From contig NC_054753.1 of assembly GCF_018143015.1 (NCBI RefSeq), forward strand, positions 29,033,462 to 29,097,461: a DNA stretch of 64,000 bases, given 5' to 3'. The notes beneath the pieces were generated by a model. The model worked only from the letters and a program-made list of their open reading frames with translations. It was not told where the DNA came from and did no database searches. Below are positions 1 to 12,400 of this stretch, in pieces (the first letter of the stretch is position 1; every line of letters starts with the position of its first letter). Both the position numbers and the translations under genes were made by a program. This stretch comes from Lytechinus variegatus. Its lineage: Eukaryota > Echinodermata > Echinoidea > Temnopleuroida > Toxopneustidae.

Positions 1-2689
1 TTAAAATTTGAAGGGAGACATAGCACAAAAATCATAAATCCTACCAAATAAGAATTATGGTGGTATGAATATGAAACATTTTTTTATCATAATTTATTTT
101 AATTAATAATTATAGCTCATTTGGTATGCAAGATTTAGGTTTTAATCCATTTTCGGTCAAGGCATTACTAGTATTTTATAAAGCTACATACATACATTTA
201 CCTATTTAATTCATTTTTTCCAATCACATTAACTGTGCTACTCTTATAAAATTGTAATTAATCTGTTGATTCAAATAACTTTATTGAATTCATCTGAGAA
301 ATCTTTGCTTTTAAAAATTACCAACAATGACTTCCATGTAACAAAATCTGACAGCCTCTTACAGCACTTATGCCATGGACATGTTCTCTTAAACTCAGCA
401 AAAATCACTTCTTAAACGGACGATCAAGGTGTTATAAACTTAAAAGGGTAGTTTTAAACAAATGAATACATAACTCTATGTAAATCAAACCTACTGCAAG
501 ATTCCATTAACATTACTAGTACATGTACATTAGCAATTACATTCATCTCTACACGAGAGCAAAATACCTAGATGACACCAATTCAAAACATAATTCACAT
601 TGAAATACAAAGCGGCAACAAAATAAAACATAGCTTCTCTTTCTCTATTAAAAATTTCCTTGCAGATGTACAGACTTGCAAATGTACAAATAATTCAAGA
701 CCTTTAATACTAAAGAACATCTTATATCAAAATGCATTTCAGAACTACTGCTCCTTCACAAACAGTACAACTATACAAGAAATTTTTTACACTGTACAAG
801 AAGACACAGTTGACACAAAAAAGTACAATTTCTCTCTCATAAAGTTTGTCATTTTCAGCAGGTGTAAGACAAATCTACAGTGATTTCATAAAGAAAGAAA
901 AGCAGCCAAAACCCTTACGGTAAACTTTTACCGGTACACTTCTACCGGTACCCTCATCAGACCAAAATGGTGAATACTCCATGGAAAATGTAGGATTGCA
1001 GGAAATGATACCCCCTGCATGTAGACTCAAATAAAATACATTTATATAACTAAATGATGGAAATGGATCCCTACAAAGAACGGCAGTTTGCTGATCATAG
1101 AGTGCTCTGTTCCAAAAAGTGGTAAGTATATAATCAATAAAAAAAACAAAAAAAACTTGTGAGCTTCATGTTGTTATTGTGTACTCCTGCAATAGCCATG
1201 TCTTGACAAGAAATTGAACCCCCATAACCAATATCAACAATACATGCTGGTGTACGTGTAAGTTCCTACATCCAAAAGATTGCCAATCGGGAGAGTTGAG
1301 GACTATAGTGATTTCAGTTTTTCTTTTAATTCCACTTGTGGAATTTTGTGCGGACTTTCATCAAACTAATTCTCAAATAAATTTGCCTTTCATTTTTAAT
1401 GTGTAGAGTTGTCCATTGTTACACACAGATAGATTTCCCTCCCCCGAGAAACTATTCCCAGCTAATCCTACATGTAAACTGAAGATGAAATATTAAAAGC
1501 ACTTTGAGACAGAAGCAATGTTGAAAATATGGGAATATTTCAAGGTGCTGCTGCCATTATTCAGTATATAATGGTAAACAAATTTGGAGATAAACCTAGA
1601 CCAACACAAATTCATTCTAGAAAAAAGTCAGAATTACATGTAAATTCCCCCTAGAAGTACTGCAGAGTAATGATTGAACTTTTTAAACATGATTTCGTTA
1701 TTAAAGAATAAGCTTAACTATTCTATTGTTTTCTTTGATATTGAGAGACACTCAATAACAAGTTGCTGTTTATATAGTTTATTCATAATGACTTATGAAA
1801 ACACTTTTTTCACAAAAATTCATTTTTTTTATATTTCCTTTGTTAATCATAATCAAAAAGAAATCTCTAATAAATTTAATAACTCAATCTTAATAAGATT
1901 GATCTGTTTGATTGATGTCAATTTTGCACATACACAATAAAAAAACATTCTGGGATGCTGTAGGGGAAAAAATTAGCTTATTGATAACTTACTGTAGTTA
2001 ACAAGTTCATAAATATATAGGTTTGATATAGACATGTGGAAGGACACTACATGTAGGACAGATGAACAGATTAGGCCAGTTGCAGCACTTGCCCCATTAA
2101 AGAATTGGCATATTATAAAGATTTAATGTAACAGGGCATTTCTTCTCTCTCAAACCTTCTTCCAGCAGGGATGGGAGGTATCATTTATATCAATAATGAA
2201 TTGATCTTTGAAAAGAAGTATACTCTCTTGACGGTCTTAGTATTTCAGGGATAAACCTGGTGATCCCTTCTTGCGGTAAATGGTATATTGAATTGGCGAT
2301 GGTTTAGTGCGTAAGTAAGATTGTGAAAGCTTCAATTTAAGCCTATCACTTTTACACATATGAAACATGTAACAAAATCAACAATCAATACTACACAAAA
2401 CAAATACTTGACAAACCTGTTTTGGTCGCTGTAAAGTGGTAAAGCTAGTAAAATTGGTCAAAAAATATATTTCATGGAATAAAATATTTCACTGATGTCA
2501 TCATGGAAACCAAGGTTTGGATTGAGATGTTGAGTAAACTTTAGTTTGTGCTTTAGAAAGAGGACACAGATTTAGAAGGGGTAACAGGTCATTTGCTCTT
2601 GCGACGATTGCTCTTCCCCAAATTTCTCTGAAGATGAAGTTGTGATTGGGTTATGGCTCAGAATGATGCAAGGATTAAGGTTACAGTAT
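1..2689. other. Gene-free AT-rich flank, possible 3' UTR of the zinc-finger gene
   Basis: I see no convincing coding exon on either strand; the open frames are short and low in complexity. The stretch has fewer inverted repeats than the rest of the window, apart from a remnant near 2255-2330 related to the 'TTCATAAAG' hairpins further on. It lies downstream of the minus-strand zinc-finger gene. With the 8-kb Harbinger insertion removed it would join that gene's 3' end, so part may be 3' UTR. TTTATT motifs near 93 and 279 would be AATAAA on the minus strand. The UTR reading is inference. Confidence 0.35.
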
Positions 2690-2900
2690 GGCCCGAATTC
2701 ACGAAAAACCTAGCTCCTGGTTTTTGGTAGTTTAAACCCCCTCCTGGTTTAAACCCCGAGCTGGGTTTTTCATTTGCGTTTCACAAAAGAGGTTTAAACC
2801 CCGAGGGGGTTTAAATGCGTCATAAAACGTCATGAAACGTCATATTATTTAGTCTGCTCTTAGATATGGTTTAAACCATGGTTTAATTTTACGAGCATGC
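2690..2900 (+). repeat. Left terminal inverted repeat of the Harbinger-like element
   Basis: It starts GGCCCGAATTCACG and then alternates GGTTTAAACCCCCTC-type palindromes with 'TTTCACAAAAG', ending near ATGGTTTAAACCATGGTTTAA and a 'GCATGCGCA' block. The same modules recur in reverse at the right end, including 'GAGCATGCTCAG' near 10500. Confidence 0.7.
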
Positions 2901-4220
2901 GCACTTGAGGAGTTTGTGAAAAATCCGTGAAGCGAAGAAAATTTTTCTTACGGTCCTGGACCTGACAAGTGGTCTTCTTGATTAGAAGTTCGTAAGTATT
3001 CTTCTTTGAATTCGTAAAAAAAATTCCCGCTTTCCTTCTCTGGAATATATTGATACGTTTTAAGCAGTTATATGAAATTGGTAGTGTTGTTTTTCATGAT
3101 TGCGAACGAGGTTTTGGTATTGACAAGTCCAGACGATGCACTTTATCGTCGCGTGTGTATTGCCACAGTCCCATCCGTGCATTTAAGTGTTGGGATATTT
3201 TGTCGCTGTGTTGTTGAACGAATTGAAGCCAAGGAGCTCAGCCGCGGCCGCGGGCCGGGCTTAATTCAAATTGTTTTATGAGCTTCACGAGGATATTTAT
3301 ATTATTATGCCATCTATATCTTAATTTGTCAATGTCAAGATGAAAATGAAATATCTAAATCTATATAATTTTTGTACTATTTGGTGCATTTTAAGAGGAG
3401 AAACTCAGAGTCAGAAAGAATTTTTTTTTTCAATTTGATTTTGAATTTGCCTTGTTGACTAAACTTCGTAGGCCTACTAAAAAGCCTAAATTGCATTTCA
3501 AATTCAAAATATACATTTGTAGATCGAGATCTACCTTTTTGCTTTCAGCACAGGCCAATTTTTGAGGCTGTAGGAATATTAAAGAGTTGATTACTCAAAT
3601 TTCAAAATTTGGTCTAACTCTAAAGTCTTCACTTGCAAATAGAGAAAATAGAGCCCCCCCCCCACCAAAAAAAAACAGATTTAAGTTAAGTCGTTAGGCC
3701 TAGGCCTAATTTTGAAAGGCATATTCCAGTTTCAAACAAATTATTACAATGTTTTTTTATTTATTTATAAATTTCACAGTGTTTACTCAGAGATTTGCAT
3801 TTAAAAAGTGATAAACCAATGAATATTTTTTTTTTTAATGAAAAATTATTTTTTTTAATTTGACCATTGTTTCACAGAATTACATCGGCATCAGAGGTAC
3901 CATACAGTGTAGGTCTCTATGGATTATCTCCATCTTCTTCACAGCTTTAAATTACTAAGAGGTATGATTATTAATTTGATTTACATTGTTTTGATTTGTT
4001 TAAAAGTATTATTGAAATGATTCAAGATATCGAACATGAAATATTTAGACTGAAGAAATGAAATGGCTTGAATGTAGTTTTTGTTAATCTCAGGAAGTAA
4101 ATTAAGATTGCAGTAATTATGTTGGCAGATCAAATCTACATGCACATGTACAGTTTGGAATGATTATAAAGATCACAAATTAAAAGAATTAAAAATAATA
4201 TTCAACTCTTCTGCATACAG

Positions 4221-4439
4221 CTACCTTTCCCAAGACATTGTGGGCTACATGATGCTAAAAATCCATCGAAATCGTACAAGGATGGGCCATCTCGAGATCA
4301 GTATCGACTGTCAAAAGAAACCGTCACCAATATGCTGGAAGCCGAAATGAAGAGGGACACACAGCTCAGAGGATAGATCAACATCATCAACTTCCTGTTT
4401 ATTTGCAGGTGTTGACAACTCTCCATTTTTATGCAGTGG
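4221..4439 (+). pseudogene. HARBI1-like transposase, upstream exon (broken)
   Basis: After a good acceptor (ctgcatacag) the reading frame gives DGPSRDQYRLSKETVTNMLE, like the '(R)YRLSKETV..LLE' segment near the start of HARBI1 transposases. It runs on to LPVYLQVLTTLHFYAVG, matching the family's 'LPPLLQVLVALRFYATG' helix, and stops at a donor (GTGG|GTAAGT). A shift or stop near 4374 separates the two halves, so this is a relic. Family recognition is by eye. Confidence 0.6.
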
Positions 4440-5445
4440 GTAAGTAATTTAATTTTTCATAAACGATTATTGAATGTTTCTTGGCACTGTTAAATCTAAA
4501 TGACTGAGATTGTTTCTATAATTTTAGGACTCCAGATAAAGCTGATGACATGACAATATCTAGAAATCAGAGAAGGAGCACATAAATAAGAGTATCATTT
4601 CAGCAACAGTCAATTACCTATGAATTGCATAATTTAAAAATTCCAAAACTACCACAGCAGTAGTGAGGCTCTGCTTTTACAACTGTTATGTCAGGTTAGA
4701 GTTATAAATTTTGCCATTAACCCGTGGTAGAGCTTCATGAGGTTCACCAAACTTGTACACAAAATTTTGAAATTTTGAATATAAAATTATGCTAATTTAT
4801 GCAAAATTTATTCATGCTAATTTATGCAAAATTCATAATCACAAAAATGCTTCTGTATTTGTAGACCAATTTTGATTTTTTTTTTCATCCGTCTGGTAGA
4901 GCTACATGTACATGAGGGTCCCCAAATTTCCACTCAGACTTTTGAAATTTTGACTAGAAAATTATTTATGTTAATTTATGCAAAATTTATTCATATTTCA
5001 CAAAAAATGCTTCTATGTCACTTCTCTATTAATTTCAATTCTGTTTCCTCAATTTCTGTCACAAATATAATTCACTAGTGACGACTTGGCTGAAATTAAA
5101 AATTGATGGTACATTGTTTGGGTACTGTACAACCCAATTATTTTTTTTTTACTTTTAATCAAAAGATGTGCAAAACTTCAAGTTAAAAAGTCATTAAAGC
5201 ATTGGGAAAAAAATTATTCAATAGTTGTTTTTGAAGTCAGCACTGCTGCTATATTGAATCGCATAATGATGGCGAGACTGCCAAAGGCGTTCCACTTGTT
5301 AAAATATATTGGAGAAAATTGTATGATATTTGTACAAGATGAATATTCATTGTTTAACATCTGTATGTGCTTCAATGAAATGTTTTTAATTACCTCAAAA
5401 CAATCACCTCACCCATCAACCATATGGTTTGTTTTTATTTTACAG

Positions 5446-5752
5446 GATCATTTTAAAAGATGCATGGTGATGAGGCAGCAATATAGCAGTCATCAATGTG
5501 TCAGAAGCTAAAGCAAGAAGGAAGAGGCAATACATGAAGATTCCTACAAGAGAAGAAGTTGAAGCAACTCGGAGACAGTTCTATCTAACTGTTAGATTTC
5601 CAGGAGTGAAAGGTGCAATTGATGGGACACATGTCTACATCAAGAGCCGGGGGGGGGGGGGGGGGGATTGGGCCATATGCTTCTTATATACCCCTTCCAA
5701 CTTCATGTGGAGAGGAATGCCTATAACAATGGCAAAAGCATTAAGAACATAG
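5446..5752 (+). pseudogene. HARBI1-like transposase, DDE-domain exon (broken)
   Basis: The exon follows an acceptor at ttttacag. It reads KIPTREEVEATRRQFY and then FPGVKGAIDGTHVYIK, the family's first catalytic Asp block (usual form FPGV.GAIDGTHV.I). Coding then runs into an 18-base G tract at about 5649-5666. The expected 'N.K..FS.N.Q...D' continuation is missing, and the later catalytic residues are not found. A truncated transposase of PIF/Harbinger type. Confidence 0.7.
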
Positions 5753-5807
5753 AAACACAGAGTTCATTCAAATTTATGAAGAATACTTTACTTCTTTATT
5801 TGTTAAT

Positions 5808-6110
5808 AAATTGATTATTATAACCCTGTGATTCCTGCAGCTTAGCTTCAGCAACCTCTCTTTCTTTATTCAAAACGTCCATTCGTAGTTTGTGCTCCTC
5901 CAAGCTCATATCGTGTCTTTCAATCTCATTTCATGCTCTTTCAATCTCATATCATGTTCTTTCACTTTCATCTTGTACTCTTTATTTATGAAGTCGAGAC
6001 CATGTTTCTTCCATTGAACTTCAATTCTAATGGCATGCACTTCTACCAGCTCAAACTCTTCTGACAGATGATTCTTTTTTCCTTGAGATGGGTAATTCAA
6101 ATTCCATTTT
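5808..6110 (-). pseudogene. Myb/SANT-partner-like protein of the Harbinger element, C-terminal coiled coil
   Basis: The minus strand reads KKNHLSEEFELVEVHAIRIE, followed by repeated KEHDMRLKEHEMRLK heptads. After a one-base shift near 5920 it continues as LEEHKLRMDVLNKEREVAEAK before a stop. PIF/Harbinger elements usually carry a second Myb/SANT-like gene whose product ends in such a charged coiled coil. I do not see the DNA-binding part, so the call rests on composition and location. Confidence 0.4.
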
Positions 6111-8142
6111 GCAGAACAAAGGTTTGTGGTATTGCTGCAGGGTTAAAATTCAATATTGAAATGCATTTAAGTACATAACATATAGTAACAGTACAGTTGT
6201 AAAACACATACTATAAATCATGTTGTCAAAGATGTATGTTGTTTAACGTACTGGTAACTCTCTACTTGATAGGTTCAGCTTCTGACACCAATGTACATTG
6301 TGTTTTCTGATTGTTCTCGGAACCATAAATTGAATTTTTGAAAACATTAAAGACTTAATTATAAAAATTTCTTTAAAAACAGACAACAATGCAATGCATT
6401 CAATTTTCAGTGCACAGTTCATTGAATTGCTTGAATCTGGTAACATCCATATATTGAAGCCCTTTTCATACTTCAAATGATTCACCCTCCCAGTTCAGTT
6501 TTATAAATCCCTCTTCACCTCTAAATACCTTACTACATATCTGTAGTATATTCAGATTATTTTGTGTGTACCAGTGTATTGTGCATCCAATTGATCTTGT
6601 AATTACATGTACTTGTACTTGATTTGGGGATCATGTTTAATTTGCTACAGTATTTAACATCTATTTCAACTACTTCTGATATATATATGAGTCTGGCCAA
6701 AAAATATTCTGGCAGAAAGGGTCAATGGAAAAGGGAAAAAAAGGCATGGTAATTTTAATGATACTAAATTACCTTGAAGTGGAATGCGATTTTGAAGAAA
6801 TTCCACCAGTCTGGGAATGTTTCCTTGATACCTCAGACAAATGAATTTGTAGAATTTGTCCTTGTTGTGAAAGAAATAGATGAACTTCTGTTCTTTTGCA
6901 GATTTATAAATATCAACAATGTGTCACATTCATCTCTGTTGGGAGGGTTTTATTATTTTGTTTCAAGGAAAGTGATGAATACTCTTGATAACGTAATTAT
7001 ATTATGATTTGGGAAGTATTTTGAGAGGTCCACTATGTGAGATAGTTTTTATTAAAAAAAGCTTCAACTGGACATGGAGTTTTCACATTTGCAATCATTA
7101 TTTGTGTATTAATTGCAACAAGCATAAAAAAGAAGAATGACCTTTCATTTTGTGAGGATGCATTTCCTAATTTAAGAACTGTTTATTTCAATAGATTATT
7201 AAACATATTTTTGTTTCATAAAATATTTAAAAGATAAATGTTCTTTACACGGTTGATTTATTGAGATATGTCTTTCAGTCAATGATGGATTTGAAGTGGA
7301 GGGGGGGGGGCAGGATGTTTGATTAGGCTTTATTTAAAGTTCTTATATGCAAGAGTATTTTCTAATCATGTATTACAATAAGGATTAAGAATGCAATTTT
7401 GTAGTGCTTGCTTCAAAGGATTTTCTCTAGTAGGAAAATTGTATTCTGCACTTTTGTTATAAGTACCCCCTTATATATATTATGGGGGGATGTCAGATAT
7501 ATTGTGAAAAATATTCACTTAGAATGGGAAAACGAAATCAGAGTAGATGCACTTGGTTGTTTGAATTAATTGGAGAATTAAATTAATAAAAAAAATCACT
7601 TTAAAAAATAAAATCTATTTTTTTATCAATGTCAACACAGTTACAAAAAATAAGCGTGAAGAGATTGAAGTCAAAGTAGATGCACTGGCTTTGCTAGGTG
7701 TTATTGGAAGTTGATCTATACATGACCTGCAATGTATATATATATATATATTATTTTTTTATTTTTTTTGGGGGGGGAGAAACATTGTTCATTGGATTAA
7801 TACATTACATGTACATGTATTGAGAATATTATATGCCTATAGAATGTACACTCTAATGAATTTGACATTTGAAAATATTTCCATTATATTTTTTTGCCAA
7901 GGTATTTTGTTGTACAATCATTAAGACAGGAAATAATTATATGCTTGAATATTGAAATTTTCATGATTTCTCTATGTACACCGCCTTGAAATATTGAAAT
8001 AAAAAAATAGCTAACTTTAAAATGTTTAAACTGCTTTGATGTAAGATGCTTCTTATTACAGGTTTTCTGTTGAAGCATTTTTGAAAGAGCAAGGGGAGGG
8101 GGTGACAGAGAAAAAGGTAGTAGGATGGTGAATGTGTGTGCA

Positions 8143-8361
8143 GTAGCGTACCTAGGATTTTCCACAGGGGGGGGGGGCAAAATCGTCCGCAAAAAAAAAT
8201 GATAAAAAGGGGTCTTCAATCACAAAAGGATTTCGTACCAGAAAAAATGGATAAAGCAAAAAAAAAAAACTTCTCGTCGGGGGGGGGGGGGCAGGGATAG
8301 GTCCCTTGCATGGGTTGTGACTCGTCAGGGGGGGGCAGTCTGCCCCCTGTAGGTACGCTAG
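8143..8361. mobile_element. Short inverted-repeat element (TAGCGTACCTA ends)
   Basis: The left end GTAGCGTACCTAGGATTT is matched in inverse by CCTGTAGGTACGCTAG at the right. Between them are runs of up to 12 G and A-rich sequence. It lies inside the Harbinger-like element. A related 'CATCCAGGATTTTCCAAGGGGGG' fragment occurs near 52085. No coding capacity. Confidence 0.5.
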
Positions 8362-9076
8362 TGTGTGTGAGAGATATAGAAAGAAAATGAGCGGTAACAA
8401 GAGAAAGATTATGAGAACAAGAGAGAACACTTCATCACTTTCACTTCAATATTGTTTAACTATTGAGAAAAGTTTCAAATTGAAATGAGAAATAGAAATT
8501 GAAATAATTTATTTTGATAAAAAAATATTCAGGAAATATATATGATAAACCTCTATTTTTTTTTGGGGGGGAATGAAATAAACTTCTAATTCTAGCTACA
8601 ACTACCCCACCCCCAAAAAGGTTATCTTTCCAAAAGTCGGGTCATCTCGTCCCAAATAGATGTTTTATTTCGATTTTGAATGATCTTGTATTTTTTACCA
8701 TCATAAAAGAACTAAACTATTTTGAGTAGGGATTTCAGCCAATGTTTCAGTGATCCACAAATATTTATTTTTATGCGTGCTAGAGTTATGGGATGCACTT
8801 TTGATTACCATTAACAAAATAGAGTCAAGATTTAGGGAATAAATCAGGGCGGTCTCAATTTTAAGAAAGGAAAATAAACAAATTGGAGGATAAAGTTTAC
8901 TTCAGAAAATTTTGGGACGTGTTCTTTCTAGAATTTACATTTGAATTTATTTTTTTTTTGATATGCGATGGAACTGGATTCAAAGGTCGTTTCGCAATTT
9001 TGATTATGACGTAAGAACAGCTGATCGACAATCTTTGTTATGATTGTTGTTTTTATACTGAAAAAGCATTAGAAGA

Positions 9077-9888
9077 CTATGGAAGCTCAAAAGTGCCACC
9101 GAGATGTTGAGATAATTATCTCGGGAAGTCGACATCTTGATAGCAAAAGATAAGATGACGAGATCCTGGATCTCATCATGTCGACATCTTTTAGAAGAGA
9201 TGATGAGATGACAAGATCCTGGATCTCATCATGTCAACATCTTTTAGAAGAGATGATGAGATGACAAGATCCCGGATCTCATCATGTCAACATCTTTTAG
9301 AAGAGATGTTGAGATGACAAGATCCCGGATCTCATCATGTTGACATCTTTTAGAAGAGATGATGAGATGACAAGATCCTGGATCTCATCATGTTGACATC
9401 TTGTAGAAGAGATGATGAGATGACAAGATCCTGGATCTCATCATGTCAACATCTTAAGAAGAGATGTTGAGATGACAAGATCATCTCATCATCTCATCAT
9501 CTTTTCTACAAGATGTCAACATGATGAGATCCGGGATCTTGTCATCTCAACATCTCTTCTAAAAGATGTTGACATGATGAGATCCGGGATCTTGTCATCT
9601 CATCATCTGTTCTAAAAGATGTTGACATGATGAGATCCAGGATCTTGTCATCTCATCATCTCTTCTAAAAGATGTCGACATGATGAGATCCAGGATCTCG
9701 TCATCTCAACATCTCTTCTAAAAGATGTTGACATGATGAGATCCAGGATCTCGTCATCTCATCATCTCTTCTAAAAGATGTCAACATGATGAGATCAAGG
9801 ATCTCGTCATCTTATATTTTGCTATCAAGATGTCGACTTCCCGAGATAATTATCTCAACATCTCGGTGGCACTTTTAAGCTTCCATAG
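9077..9888. repeat. 812-bp hairpin whose arms are 53-bp tandem repeats
   Basis: The outer ends (CTATGGAAGCTCAAAAGTGCC on the left, GGCACTTTTAAGCTTCCATAG on the right) are inverse copies with one mismatch. The arms converge near 9480. In the left arm a unit containing GATCC(T/C)GGATCTCATCATG recurs at 9162, 9215, 9268, 9321, 9374 and 9427, exactly 53 bp apart. The right arm carries the same units inverted. The unit is itself partly palindromic (GATGAGATCCAGGATCTCGTCATC). Confidence 0.9.
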
Positions 9889-10499
9889 AAGACCCATATA
9901 CTTTTCGAATATTGGTTGCCGGACGACTGTACGGGCATGCGCGTTGTTAACTCTCAGCTCAGCCTCAACTAAACTTAGCGATCGAGATCGTAGACATGCA
10001 AAATCAACAGCTTATTTTCATATTAAATGCCGCTTAACACCAAAAAGGCAAGTTTTAAGAGAAAGCGATCTGATAAGATACTACTTAATCTTGAAACTGA
10101 TGAAGTAATTATATTCATACTTCAAGTTTCATCGGGTAATCTTTATATTACATCTGTTTGTTGTCATTTTCTTTTCAGCCGAATTAAATTTATTCAATGA
10201 TTAAAAACATGACATCGATGTTTACGGATGGGACCGACATGAGATTATCGTCGACGCGCAGACGACCGCAATGGTTGAGACAAATTTTCATTTTTATTGC
10301 ATTTTGTGATGTATATAAAAATAGCGGATGTACAATACAATTCGACTCATCAAACAATGAATACGTTTTTAATGTACTTTCATTTCATGTAATCGACTGA
10401 GATTGCAAATTTCGGTATTTTATACCCCAGACTCTGGATTTTCGAACCCTGTTTGCCGTGGTCAGCAAAGACGTAGCAGACAACATACGCTCTACTGAG

Positions 10500-10694
10500 C
10501 ATGCTCAGAACCGTGGACTAAAATAAAACCATGGTTTAAACCATGGTTTAATTTTAAACCATGGACTAAAGAAACCATCGTTCGTGAAACAGAGAGGGGG
10601 TTTAAACCCCCTCGGGGTTTAAACCATGGACTAAAAAACCTAGGAGGGGGTTTAAACCCCCTCGGGGTTTAAACCTCCTTTGTGAATTCGGGCC
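10500..10694 (-). repeat. Right terminal inverted repeat of the Harbinger-like element
   Basis: It contains ACCATGGTTTAAACCATGG, two copies of GGGGGTTTAAACCCCCTCGG and the end TTTGTGAATTCGGGCC, mirroring the modules at 2690-2900. Confidence 0.7.
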
Positions 10695-10979
10695 TTTATG
10701 TTTGGCTAACATATCAGGGAATAATTTTCCTGGTATCGCATCGCAATTTGCTCCACATTTTTGAAAGACTGCTATGCATAACGTCTTTTGTATAGCATAT
10801 TTTTACATAGGACTGTACATTACTTAGTTGAGTTTTTCTCTTGACCAAAAATGCTATTCAAATTTGTAAAGCAAAATTATTCCCTGCATATGGATTTGCA
10901 TTAGGAGCAATTGTTGCAGGAGCAAATGTCCATGAACATTAGAAGGACTATGTCTACATTGATGCTACCCTTGGAACCC

Positions 10980-12400
10980 TCATCTGGCCATGTTGTAGAC
11001 CGTAGAAAACACCGGGTTGACACCGGCTGGTAACGACATGGGAAACCCAGCAGCATTATGGAAAGCTGGAAGGGCTGAATGTATGGTTGTAGAGATGTTG
11101 TGTGGTAACCCCATAGTCTGGCTGGTCATGATGCCATTGGTATGGGGTAGGTGAGAAGCTGGTATGCTGGTGCTTGGCCCTGGGGTTTCACTACCCTGTC
11201 TTACCTCGTGCTGCGGAGCTGCTGGTGGGGGCACGCTGTAGGAATTGCGTTCCAAGGTTGCGTTGGGGTTGGAGATGACACTCACAGGCGGTAGCGGCAT
11301 GGGGTTGTCGATGCCCGATGTGGCAACTTGTTGCTGCTGTTGATGTTGTTGCTTCTTCTTTTTCTTCTTCTTGGGCTTGAACTCTGGCGGTGGATTCGCA
11401 TGTCCGGCTACGTTGATGTGTGGGTTGATGGCTGTCACAGAGTTGGTGACATGGTTGATGATATTGATGGCTTGGCCTACGATGTGGGGGTGTTTCTCCA
11501 TGTGCTTCATTAAGTACAGCTCTTGAACGTAGGACTTTCCGCACACCCCGCACGAAAAGCGCTTCTCGCGCCGGTTGTTCTCGTGGGACTGCGTGTGGTT
11601 CTGCAGCACGTCCGGATCGTCGAACGCACGGTAGCAATCGCGGCATTTGTACGGCTTGTCCTTGTTGTGCCGCCGCCAGTGCTGCTGTAGATTAGACAAC
11701 TGGGTGAAGGATTTCTCGCAGCCTGGCTGATTGCAGCGGTAAGGCCTCTCTCCTGTATGTATACGTGTGTGCTGCTGGAGATGTGAAAGCTGCTTAAATG
11801 TCTTTTCACAAAAAGTACAATGGTATGGCTTCTCATTCGTATGCACCTTCATGTGCTGCGTGACGTAAGACGTGCTTGAGAAGGCTTTTCCGCAGTCTTC
11901 GCATTTATAAGGTTTACCTTCTTTATGTGAGCGACCATGAAGCAAAACATCTGATTTGCTATAGAAAATCAGCGGACAAACTTTACACCTGTACTCCCGT
12001 GTCTCACCTACGTCGTCTAATGTAGGACCGGGCCGTATTCGTGGCTCACCCGGTAGACCTGTGTGTAGATGTGGAGGCTGGCTGTTGCGCGACTTTGACC
12101 CTGGTTTCCGACCTCGCTTCCCGGACCCTGGACCTGACGTATGCGAGGTGGCTTGAGTTGTGGTAGCTTGACTAGGTCCAGGTTGACTGTGAGACTGACT
12201 GGTAAGCATGCTAGCACCATTGCTAGGGGATTGTTGATGGTTGTTCAGAGATTTTTCATTCTGCTGGTTGCTTTGTTGTTGTTGCTGCTGCTGTTGCTGA
12301 AGTTGCTGCTGTTGTTGTAGGAGTCCAAGATTCATTTCATGTGCAAGTTGTGGTGGCAGTGGGAGAGGAAAGCGTTCCATTGCTTTGGCTTGATCAAAAG
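10980..12400 (-). CDS. ZNF362/ZNF384-like: Zinc-finger gene, coding exon 3 (all six fingers, stop)
   Basis: The acceptor on the minus strand is tttccccccag; the exon enters with two bases completing an Ala codon from exon 2. It runs uninterrupted to a stop at 10980. An open frame continues upstream to 12446 but passes through the acceptor, so the apparent Met start there is an artefact. Confidence 0.9.

Larger units (their letters stand above)
2690..10694. mobile_element. PIF/Harbinger-like DNA transposon, about 8 kb, decayed
   Basis: The ends are inverted copies: the left begins GGCCCGAATTCACGAA and the right ends TTTGTGAATTCGGGCC. Just inside, both carry palindromes built from GGTTTAAACC, CCCCCTCGGGG and ACCATGG blocks. 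The interior holds remnants of the two genes typical of PIF/Harbinger: a HARBI1-like DDE transposase on plus (4221-4439 and 5446-5752) and a Myb/SANT-partner-like protein on minus (about 5808-6110). Both are broken, so the element cannot be autonomous now. A clean 3-bp target duplication is not visible (flanks TAT and TTT). Two further inverted repeats (8143-8361, 9077-9888) are nested inside. The ends could alternatively belong to one or more nested elements. Confidence 0.7.

Noticed and set aside
3072..3281. 69-codon frame starting MKLVVLFFMIANEV inside the Harbinger-like element
   Set aside because: Looks like a signal peptide at first, but the rest has no domain and the region is subterminal transposon DNA.
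8152..8430. Phe/Leu/Pro-rich minus-strand frame
   Set aside because: Created by G tracts and A tracts of the inverted-repeat element.
11191..11836. Open frames of 151 and 108 codons overlapping the zinc-finger exon in other frames
   Set aside because: They overlap fingers and the C-terminal coding region of a well-supported protein, have biased shadow composition and match no family.
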